Shown: one piece after another, positions 7,611 through 14,291 of the stretch | How the letters are laid out: each line of letters begins with the position of its first letter | Numbering within the stretch: the stretch's first letter is position 1 | Source of the DNA: CAVYHX01 sp963768415 | GTDB lineage: Bacteria; Pseudomonadota; Gammaproteobacteria; UBA9214 | Direction: 5' to 3' | Assembly: GCA_963768415.1 (NCBI GenBank) | Contig: CAVYHX010000046.1 | Coordinates: 1-16,052, forward strand | Length of the DNA stretch: 16,052 nt | Program-made: the position numbers and the translations under genes | The notes under the pieces: model-generated | What the model was told of the DNA's origin: nothing | The model's database searches: none | Seen by the model: the letters and a program-made list of their open reading frames with translations, nothing else

Positions 7611-8543
7611 TTAAGGGGAGATATACCGTGCCGGGGCCGGCATACTGCGTTGCGCCGGAATGAGGCTGGCATTCCAGTGGTCAATGGCCCATTCCCAGAG
7701 TTCGTCCCGGGTAGCGTCATCGGGTGAATCAGGCACAGTCTGTTTCAGGAAACGCAGCACATCAACGATTGTCCGGTTGCGGTCATCGGCCGTTACCGGT
7801 TGCGCACGGGTTTGTTTGCTGAGCTTGTCGCCGTTCAGGCCGGTTGCGACCGGTAGATGTAAATAAGTCGGTGTGTGAAAGCCGAGCAGATGTTGCAAGT
7901 AAATTTGCCGGGGTGTCGATTCCAGCAGATCAGCGCCGCGCACGACCCGGCTGATTCCCTGTTCATCGTCATCCGCGACCACGGCCAGCTGATAGGCGAT
8001 CAGCTGGTCCGCACGCCGGATGATGAAATCACCCGCATCCCGGTCCAGTTGCTGCCGGAACGTACCTTGCAGCCTGTCCTCGAGGCAGATTTCGCGGGGC
8101 TCGACCTTGACGCGGAGCGCGCGCGCTTTCCGGCCCTTCGGCAGTCCCTTGCGGCAGGTGCCGGGATAAATGGCGCCCGAGTCTGCCTGCATGGCGCTGT
8201 CGGCAATTTCCTTGCGGGTGCAGGCGCAGCCATATACCTGGTGTTGCAGGGTCAGTGTATTCAGCGCCGCAGCATATACATTGCCGCGCTTGCTCTGATA
8301 GACCACGGGACCGTCCCAGGCCATGCCAAATGCTTCCAGTGATCTGAGGATATCATCTGCAGCATGTGCGACTTCCCGTGGCGGATCGATATCCTCGATG
8401 CGTACCAGCCATTCCTCGCCGTGATGGCGTGCATCGAGAAAACTGCCGACAGCCGCAATCAGTGAGCCGAAGTGCAGCTGACCGGTCGGCGACGGGGCAA
8501 ACCGGCCACGCTGTTTCCGGGTGGTTTTTTCTGGTTCATGCAT
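7611..8543 (-). CDS. gluQRS: Glutamyl-Q tRNA(Asp) synthetase
   Basis: A truncated paralogue of glutamyl-tRNA synthetase that activates glutamate and attaches it to the queuosine base at position 34 of tRNA(Asp). The catalytic domain is complete: FAPSPTGQLHFGSL holds the HIGH-like motif, RIEDIDPPR is the usual glutamate-binding region, CACTRKEI with YPGTCRKG supplies the CxC...Y...C zinc site, and GDKLSKQ is the KMSKS-like motif. At about 310 residues it lacks the anticodon-binding domain, as expected. An in-frame TTG lies upstream, but ATG at 8543 gives an N terminus close to the family. It lies directly downstream of dksA with a terminator between, the arrangement known in E. coli and Shigella. 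queF for queuosine synthesis is in the same window at 13808-14196. Confidence 0.95.
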   Translation of the reverse strand: MHEPEKTTRKQRGRFAPSPTGQLHFGSLIAAVGSFLDARHHGEEWLVRIEDIDPPREVAHAADDILRSLEAFGMAWDGPVVYQSKRGNVYAAALNTLTLQHQVYGCACTRKEIADSAMQADSGAIYPGTCRKGLPKGRKARALRVKVEPREICLEDRLQGTFRQQLDRDAGDFIIRRADQLIAYQLAVVADDDEQGISRVVRGADLLESTPRQIYLQHLLGFHTPTYLHLPVATGLNGDKLSKQTRAQPVTADDRNRTIVDVLRFLKQTVPDSPDDATRDELWEWAIDHWNASLIPAQRSMPAPARYISP

Positions 8544-8602
8544 CGTTTCTGTATACTCGCCGCGCGCCCTGTTTGACAAGCGGGAAACTGCATGAATAAT
8601 GA

Positions 8603-8632
8603 CAAAAAATAAAGCCGGCGTGCGCCGGCTTT
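8603..8632 (-). terminator. Intrinsic terminator between dksA and gluQRS
   Basis: A perfect nine-base-pair stem, AAAGCCGGC with GCCGGCTTT (8611-8632, four-base loop), is followed on the minus strand by ATTTTTTGTC. It lies 25 bases after the dksA stop and about 60 bases before gluQRS. E. coli and Shigella also carry a terminator at this place, which lowers gluQRS expression relative to dksA. Confidence 0.88.
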
Positions 8633-8656
8633 GCTGTGTTCGATGCCATGCAGGGC

Positions 8657-9362
8657 TCAGCCCATTTGTTTTTCCCGGATTTCGTCAAGTATCTTGCAGT
8701 CAATACACAGGGTCGCAGTCGGCCGTGCTTCCAGCCGCTTGACGCCGATTTCCACGCCGCAGGCCTCGCAATAACCAAATTCGTCATTCTCCAGGTTGCG
8801 CATGGATTCTTCGATTTTCTTGATTAATTTACGCTCGCGATCCCGGGCTCGTAACTCCATGCTGAATTCGGATTCCTGGGTGGCGCGGTCATTCGGGTCG
8901 GGGAAATTGGCTGCATCGTCCTGCATGTGATGCACAGTCCGGTCGACTTCCTCCATCAATTCCCGCTTCCAGGTCAGGAGAATATTCTTGAAGTGTTCGA
9001 TCTGACTTTCATTCATGTAGTCCTCGCCCTTCTCTTCCTTGTACGGGGCGATACCCGGAACCGGCCCGATCTGCGAGGCAGTACTGGATTTCCTGGGCTT
9101 GAGCGTCCGAATCTGGGCGGTCTTCCTGGGGGCCGTCTTTTTCGGGGTTGCCTTTTTGGCTGTGACTTTCTTTTTGGAGGTGGATTTCTTGGTGGGGGCT
9201 TTTTTTGTTACCGCTTTTTTTGTTACTGCTTTCTTTCGGGCGGGTGCTTTCTTCCTGGCAGCGGACTTTTTGGGCGCAGCCTTCCTTGACGGTCTTCTTT
9301 TTCGCCGCAGTCCTTTTCTTTGCCGGTGCCCTGGATGTTGCAGATTTCTTTGTCGCCGCCAT
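8657..9362 (-). CDS. dksA: RNA polymerase-binding transcription factor DksA with a long Lys/Ala-rich N-terminal tail
   Basis: DksA binds the secondary channel of RNA polymerase and, with ppGpp, mediates the stringent response. The conserved core is intact: MNESQIEHFKNILLTW, EVDRTVHHMQDDAANFPDPN (coiled-coil tip with the two Asp residues), RDRERKLIKKIEES, and a C4 zinc finger, CEACG plus CIDC, ending in EIREKQMG. The ATG at 9016 would give only 119 residues, missing the family N terminus. Upstream the frame continues through PGIAPYKEEKGEDY, matching E. coli residues just before this Met, and then through about 85 residues of KKA, KKS and RKK repeats. One extra base within 9280-9287 separates this from the true ATG at 9362, which has GGAG nine bases upstream. 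Corrected length is 234 residues against 151 in E. coli. Basic tails on DksA occur in some other gammaproteobacteria. Confidence 0.92.
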
Positions 9363-9598
9363 GAATGTGTTCTCCAAATCCATACAGGTTAACTATGCTG
9401 TTTGGACTATATAAAATTGCTGATTCTGACCTACTTTCTGGTATCTATCACTACCAGGTAATCCTTACAGGGGCGTTATTTATACGCCACTTTTATCATT
9501 AGTCAAGGAAGCGGGGTCGAAACAGGCCATATACAGGGTGCTCATCCCTTGTGTATAACTAACCCCGTGATTGGTATGTTTATAACAGGACGCTGCTG
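9363..9598. promoter_or_regulatory. Divergent intergenic region between dksA and the HAD phosphatase
   Basis: This AT-rich region must hold the promoters for both genes. On the minus strand TATATAGT near 9406-9413 is a possible -10 for dksA. On the plus strand TATAAC sequences occur near 9554 and 9582. Two small hairpins are present: CTGGTA (9438-9443) with TACCAG (9452-9457), and GGCGT (9472-9476) with ACGCC (9484-9488). None of the promoter matches is strong. Confidence 0.4.
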
Positions 9599-10396
9599 AT
9601 GCAAACAGGAATTACAGGCTTTGCTTTTAGATGTTGACGGTACCCTGGCTGATACCGAAGAGGTGCATCGTGGTGCATTCAATTCCGCATTTGCCGAAGC
9701 GGGTCTTGACTGGAACTGGAGCCGCGACCTGTATCACGAGTTACTGGCAGTGACCGGTGGCAAGGAGCGCATCCGTTATTTTCTCGATGCGTTTCATGCT
9801 GCCCGTCCGGTTGCCGGTATTTCGGATGAGTATATTGCGCAGCTGCATGCCCGCAAGACGGTTTTCTATACAGCTGCACTGGCTGCAGGGCGAGGTACCC
9901 CTGTCTCCCGGTGTCGAGCGGCTGATACACGAGGCGCGCCATGCAGGATTGCGGCTGGCTATTGTGACGACCACAACCGAGGCGAATGTGACGGCCTTGC
10001 TGGAACACAGTTTCACGGCTGATGTAGCGCAATGGTTTGATGTCATAGCGGCCGGTAATGTAGTAGCCGAAGAAGAAACCTGCAGCGGATATATATGAAT
10101 ATGCCCTGGACAAGCTGGGGCTCGCTGCTGACCAGTGTCTGGCCATCGAGGATTCCGCCAATGGCCTGCAGTCTGCACTGGCAGCGGGGGTCGATACCCT
10201 GATTACCATCAACCATTTTACCCGGGACCAGGATTTCACCGGCGCAGCCCAGGTAGTGGACCACCTGGGTGAACCCGGGCAGCCGTGTCATGCCATTGCG
10301 GGCGCGTTACCGCCTGATTCGCTGGTCGATGTAGCCTACCTGCAGCGCCTGCATGCAGATTGTCTGCAGCGTCGCGGTGCACAGGCCGGTGGATAA
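9599..10396 (+). CDS. CbbY-like HAD-family phosphatase, three frameshifts
   Basis: A HAD subfamily IA phosphatase. Motif I is LLLDVDGTLADTEE with the nucleophile and acid Asp residues; the cap domain holds GGKERIRYFL; motif II is IVTTTTEANV; motif III Lys is in EKKPAADIYEYALDKLGL; motif IV is AIEDSANGLQSALAAG. The segment NHFTRDQDFTGAAQVVDHLG closely resembles the C-terminal part of CbbY proteins, which remove xylulose-1,5-bisphosphate, a Rubisco inhibitor, but related enzymes act on other sugar phosphates and no Rubisco gene is seen. ATG at 9599 reads MQTGIT, and single extra bases near 9618, 9871-9885 and 10068-10072 must be removed to join the parts; the corrected length is exactly 265 codons. 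The TAA at 10394-10396 overlaps the ATG of the aminotransferase, implying coupled translation. Confidence 0.85.
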
Positions 10397-11662
10397 TGAA
10401 AACGGCGGATCGCATGAGCGCGATTCAGCCGTTCCACGTGATGGCACTGCTGGCGCGTGCGCGCGAACTGGAGGCTGCCGGGCGATCAGTTGTCCACATG
10501 GAGATCGGCGAGCCGGACTTCGTGACGCCAAAACCGGTTATTGATGCCGGGATCAGGGCCCTGCAGGCAGGAGAAACTCACTACACGCCTGCCGTGGGGT
10601 TACCTGCACTGCGCGTGCGTATTGCCGCGTTCTACCGTGAGCGCTACGGTGTGGAGGTCGCAGCCGGAACGAATTGTGATCACGCCCGGTGCGTCCGCCG
10701 CCCTGCAACTGGTGCTGGCGGTGCTGGTTAATCCGGGCGCCAGGGTCCTGATGGCCGATCCCGGTTATCCCTGCAACCGCAATTTCGTCTATCTGCTGAA
10801 CGGTGAACCGTGGGTATACCGGTGACTGCCGCGTCCGCCTATCAGCCGACGACCCGCCCAGGTACGTGAATACTGGACAGGACAGACCGCGGCGCTACTG
10901 GTAGCGTCACCCTCGAATCCCGACGGGTACCTTGCTGGACAGCGACACCCTCAATGAGTATTACACCATCACAACGGCGCAGGGTGGCAGTCTGATTGTC
11001 GACGAGATCTATCACGGATTGACCTACGGGCAAGCGGCGGTCAGTGCACTGACAGTGGCTGATGATATTTTCGTGATCAACAGTTTTTCCAAATACTTCG
11101 GTATGACGGGGTGGCGGCTGGGCTGGCTGGTTGCGCCGCGTGCAACTGGTGCCGGCGCTGGACAAGCTGGCGCAGAACCTGTTTCTGGCCGCGCCGACCC
11201 TGGCGCAGCATGCGGCGTTATCGGCCTTCGATGAGGAAAATATCGCCGTGCTCGAGTCCCGGCGCGCGGAGTTCGCAGCGCCGGCGCGACTATCTGTTGC
11301 CGGCGCTGCGCGCACTCGGTTTCGATATCCCGGTGACTCCGGACGGTGCCTTTTATCTCTATGCCGATTGCAGCCGTTTCACGGATGACAGCTTCCGCTT
11401 TGCACAGGACCTGCTGGAGCAGGCCGGCGTGGCGATCACTCCCGGAATCGATTTCGGCATCCATCAGCCGGAGCGTCATGTGCGTTTCGCCTACACGACC
11501 TCGATGGAACACCTGGAGGAGGGCGTGCGGCGCTTGCAGGAATATTTACAGACCTCTGAATTTATCCGTCATTGCGAGCGCAGTGCAGCTATCTCATACA
11601 GGGATCATCAATTGCATGGAGACTTCGCTGCGCTCGCATTGACGGTAGGTGCTGCGGCATGA
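10396..11662 (+). CDS. Class I/II PLP-dependent aminotransferase, six frameshifts, repeat-derived C-terminal tail
   Basis: A fold-type I aminotransferase of the aspartate aminotransferase superfamily. In order one sees VHMEIGEPDFVTPKPV, the THYTPAVGLPALR segment, ERIVITPGASAALQL, MADPGYPCNRNFVYL, VASPSNPTGT, IVDEIYHGLTY with the cofactor-contacting Asp and Tyr, the SFSKYFGMTGWRLGW segment with the PLP-binding Lys, DGAFYLYADCSRF and the PGIDFG and HVRFAYTTS end. Joining them needs one-base corrections near 10663, 10810 (a missing base), 10854, 10920, 11139 and 11275; corrected length is exactly 421 codons. The amino donor cannot be told. The start overlaps the upstream stop (TAATG). From about 11566 the frame runs into a palindromic dispersed repeat, giving a tail with HCERSAAIS, so the natural C terminus was probably near LQEYLQ. 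Confidence 0.88.
11566..11645. repeat. Palindromic dispersed repeat at the 3' end of the aminotransferase gene
   Basis: The left arm at 11566-11595 reads CCGTCATTGCGAGCGCAG and ends ATCTC; the right arm at 11619-11645 begins GAGAC and ends GCGCTCGCATTGACGG. The arms are near-perfect reverse complements around a 23-base centre. Repeats of the TCATTGCGAGCGCAGCGAAG type are common in intergenic DNA of many bacteria and, when read through, give the telltale peptide CERSEAIS; here HCERSAAIS is seen. It probably folds into a strong hairpin and may end or stabilise the aminotransferase transcript. Confidence 0.85.
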
Positions 11663-11727
11663 GACGCGGTGCTGCGCAGGGTCGTGCATGACAGATCATT
11701 GTGTTCGGCAGCGTTGTTCGGTCGCTA

Positions 11728-12460
11728 TTATTCTTCCCCCTGCAATTCCCCGACCCACAGCGCAGTCGCACCGGCAACCGATGCCGGCATGGCGAGGAAG
11801 TTGATGACCGGTATCAGGGTCATCAGCAGGGAGCTGCCGCCGAAGCCATAGGCCAGCAGGCGGCGCTGGCGCAGGATCTTGCGTTGTGCCGGAGAAGTGC
11901 AGCAAATGGTTGGCCATCGGGTAGTCCATGTATTCGATGACCAGCATCCAGGCGCTGAACAGGGCCCAGATAAACGGTGCGGCAATATTGATCCCGGGAA
12001 TCAGAAACAGCAGTCCGAGGGGGATGGCGCGCAGCAGGAAATACAGCAGCTTGCGCAGCTCGGACAACAGGCTGGGGATGATGTCCCTGACGACGGTTTT
12101 CCAGCCATCAGTGGCGACGGGCTGGCCGGTGAGGTGTTTCTCCACGGCCTCGGCCAGCAGGCCGTTGAAGGGTGCCGCAATCAGGTTGGTCAGTATCGAA
12201 AAGGTGTAGAACACGATGAGCACGCCGGCCAGCCCGAATACCGGCCACACCAGGTAGCGCAGCCAGTCCAGCCAGGACGGCAGGTAAGCGACCAGCAGTT
12301 TGATCAGGATGTCCAGCCAGTGGTTCAGGACCAGCAAGGCGGCGGTGAATACAAACGTACTGATCAGCAGGGGAATCACGACATAGCGCCGCAGACCGGG
12401 TGCGCGGATCAGCCGCAGTCCTTCGATCAGATAGTGGGCGCCGGAGAAGGAATCTTTCAT
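11728..12460 (-). CDS. cysZ: CysZ-like sulfate transport membrane protein, one frameshift
   Basis: An EI24/CysZ-family inner-membrane protein; CysZ of E. coli carries sulfate into the cell for cysteine synthesis. Family marks are GAHYLIEGLRLIRAPGLRRY at the N terminus, the NLIAAPFNGLLAEAVE segment, IPLGLLFLIPGINIAAPFIW, EYMDYPMANH and, after the frameshift, FLAMPASVAGATALWV. About four hydrophobic regions lie at residues 22-47, 68-98, 135-170 and 205-235. One extra base near 11889-11892 shifts the C-terminal 55 residues; without it the gene is 244 codons from ATG at 12460 to TAA at 11728. The start overlaps the inferred stop of the FGGY kinase gene (ATGA). No other sulfate assimilation gene is seen nearby. 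Confidence 0.88.
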
Positions 12461-13751
12461 GTATCTCGTCTTGTACCTGGTGTAACCCTGCCGCGCCAGC
12501 AGCGCCGCGCCATAGGCGGCCTCCTGGTGCGCGGCGACCGTCCACCGGCACCCCCAGGCGGTTGGCGCGGATTGTACGCCAGGCGCGGTTGACCGCGCCG
12601 CCGCCCGTGGTGACGACCCGTTCAGGCCAGGGCGCGCCCAGCTCGGCGAGGCGCCGGTAACCGCGCCATTCGATTTCCGCGATACCTTCGAGGATGCCTT
12701 GCAGAAAAACGACGTCCGCGTCCGGTCGCGGGTCCAGGCGCGGCGCCAGTGCCGGATCATTGACCGGGAAGCGTTCTCCCGGCGCCACCAGCGGGTAGTA
12801 ATCCAGGCCGGTGGGTTGCCCGGGCCGGATCTGCCGGGATAGCTGTTCGATCTCTGCGGCGCTGAAATACTGTGCCAGCACCGCGCCGCCCGAATTGGAG
12901 GCGCCGCCAACCAGCCACTGTGTCGCCCAGGCGGTGACTGTAGATGCCGTACGCGGGCGCAAACACCGGCTGTGCGGAGCCGATTTTCACCACCAGGGTG
13001 CTGCCGAGGGTGGTGACACCGGTACCCGGACCGGCACCGGTGGCGAGGAAACCGGCCGTACTGTCGGTGGTGCCGCTGACAATGACGAGTGTCTGCTGAC
13101 ATGCCCCAGCGGTTGCACCATGCGGGTGCCAGCCGCCCGATGGGCGTGCCTGCCGGGGTCACCACCGGCAGCACGGCCGGCGGGATATCGAGTTGCGCCA
13201 GCCATTCCGGCCAGCAACGGTTGATGACATCGTAGCCCAGCTTCAGGGCATTATTTTCGTCCGTCTGTCCGTAGTGCCCGCTCAATCTGCCCAGCAGCCA
13301 GTCGGCCTGGTGCAGGAAGTGTCGGGTCTGCCGGCCGGCGGGCGATTGCAGCAACCAGAGTAACTTTGCCAGGCTGGCACTGGGACCGTGTGCCGCGCAG
13401 TCCGGCGGTGCCACGCGGGCGACCTGCTGCGCCGCTGTGAGCGCGCGCGCATCGTTGTACATCAGTGCCGGGGCCAGCGGCCGGCCGCTGGCGCTGCAGC
13501 CGAGCAGGGTCGAGGAGGTGCCGTCCACCGTAATGGCACGGATACCAGCGAGCGGCACCCGGTCAGCCAGCCGGTCCAGATTCTCCGCCAGGGCCGACCA
13601 CCACACCTCCGGGTCCTGTTCGACGGCGGCGCCCTGGCGGTCGGGGGGCGGAAGGGGTACCTGGATGCCGGCCCGAATGCCGGCGCGCGGCGTCGATCAG
13701 GCAGCTGCGGCATCCCGACGTCCCGATATCGATGCCGAGGAAATGCGCCAT
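12457..13751 (-). CDS. FGGY-family carbohydrate kinase, D-ribulokinase-like, about five frameshifts
   Basis: A sugar kinase of the FGGY family that would phosphorylate a pentulose with ATP. Visible are the N-terminal phosphate loop LGIDIGTSGCRSCLID, ITVDGTSSTLLG, LMYNDARA, GQTDENNALKLGYD, VSGTTDSTAGFLATG, TTLGSTLVVKIG, the YGIYSHRLGD and WLVGGASNSGGAVL stretch, LDYYPLVAPGERFPVNDP, VVFLQGILEGIAEIE and the C-terminal TTGGGAVNRAW with HQEAAYGAALLA. This order and wording are close to the plant and cyanobacterial D-ribulose kinase group, but substrate is inference. Single extra bases near 13686, 13091, 12920, 12539 and 12487 are needed; corrected length is exactly 430 codons. Near 13100-13130 the frame may be disturbed further by compensating indels. 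Without the last correction the frame runs straight into cysZ with no stop; with it, TGA overlaps the cysZ ATG. Confidence 0.8.
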
Positions 13752-13763
13752 GGTGTCGGGGTG

Positions 13764-13807
13764 TTGGCCGAAAAATATAAAATATATTAATTAAAACAGT
13801 AAGTTAT
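13764..13807 (-). promoter_or_regulatory. AT-rich likely promoter region of the kinase-cysZ pair
   Basis: The 56 bases between queF and the kinase contain a 28-base stretch (13771-13798) made almost only of A and T, in strong contrast to the GC-rich genes on either side. TATATT at about 13772-13777 on the minus strand could serve as a -10; the -35 match (TTACTG) is weak. Confidence 0.35.
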
Positions 13808-14196
13808 TCAAGAACTGTCGCGGAGGCGGGGGTCCAGTCCGGGCTGGCGGTGTTCGACGACCACGTCGGTGTAGAGCCCGCCGCGGACAATGAATTCGGC
13901 CCGTAGCCGCAGCGCAGCGGGGCTGGGTCGCTGCCACCAGGTCATCCAGAATGCGGTTGGTGACGTCTTCGTGAAATGCGCCCGTGTCGCGGAAGGACCA
14001 CACGTACAGCTTCAGCGACTTCAGTTCCACGCACAGCCGGTCGGGGATGTAGTCGAGATGCAGGGTGGCGAAGTCCGGCTGGCCGGTCTTCGGGCACAGA
14101 CAGGTGAATTCCGGCATTCGGATCCGGATGGTGTAATCCCGGTCCGGATGCGGATTGGGAAATGTCTCCAGCTGCCTTGCCGGGTTGCGTCGTCAT
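13808..14196 (-). CDS. queF: NADPH-dependent preQ0 reductase QueF (type I), two frameshifts
   Basis: QueF reduces 7-cyano-7-deazaguanine to 7-aminomethyl-7-deazaguanine in queuosine synthesis. The diagnostic segment is intact: MPEFTCLCPKTGQPDFATLH holds the active-site Cys of the LCP motif, followed by the signature ELKSLKLY, which fits the accepted E-(S/L)-K-(S/A)-x-K pattern, and FRDTGAFHEDV. The N-terminal LETFPNPHPDRDYTIRI and the C-terminal LRAEFIVRGGLYTDVVV are recovered by removing one extra base at 14173-14178 and one in the G-run 13925-13927. Corrected length is exactly 129 codons, the size of the short B. subtilis-type enzyme rather than the long E. coli type. GCAGG precedes ATG at 14196. 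It is read away from smc and may share the intergenic region with it. Confidence 0.93.
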
Positions 14197-14253
14197 GGCC
14201 TGCAGGTTACTAACACAAGATGCTGGGTGCAAGCGCGGGTAACAACAAAAATG

Positions 14254-14283
14254 TTGTATACGGAAGCCTGATTCGAGTAATCT
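14254..14283 (+). promoter_or_regulatory. Candidate promoter for smc
   Basis: TTGTAT (14254-14259) and TAATCT (14278-14283) are 18 bases apart, a few bases before the smc ATG at 14292. No ribosome binding site is visible before that ATG, so if this promoter is used the message would be nearly leaderless. The match is moderate. Confidence 0.3.
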
Positions 14284-14291
14284 AATCGTCC

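Noticed and set aside
8657..9016. DksA as a naturally short 119-residue protein
   Set aside because: The conserved segment before the Met and a good upstream start in another frame point to a longer protein with one base error.
9039..9392. Plus-strand frame very rich in Phe, Leu and Ala, like a membrane protein
   Set aside because: It is the antisense of the Lys-rich DksA tail; AAG and AAA codons read backwards give Phe and Leu.
9599..11662. Phosphatase and aminotransferase as real pseudogenes
   Set aside because: All active-site motifs are preserved, corrected lengths are whole codons, and essential genes nearby show the same kind of break.
11879..12592. 237-codon plus-strand frame rich in Gln and Gly
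   Set aside because: Antisense to cysZ and the kinase end, both of which have strong family motifs.
11696..13606. Single 636-residue protein joining kinase and CysZ
   Set aside because: It arises from indels: internal parts read out of frame (for example after GMSADT), and the corrected genes separate cleanly with overlapping stop and start.
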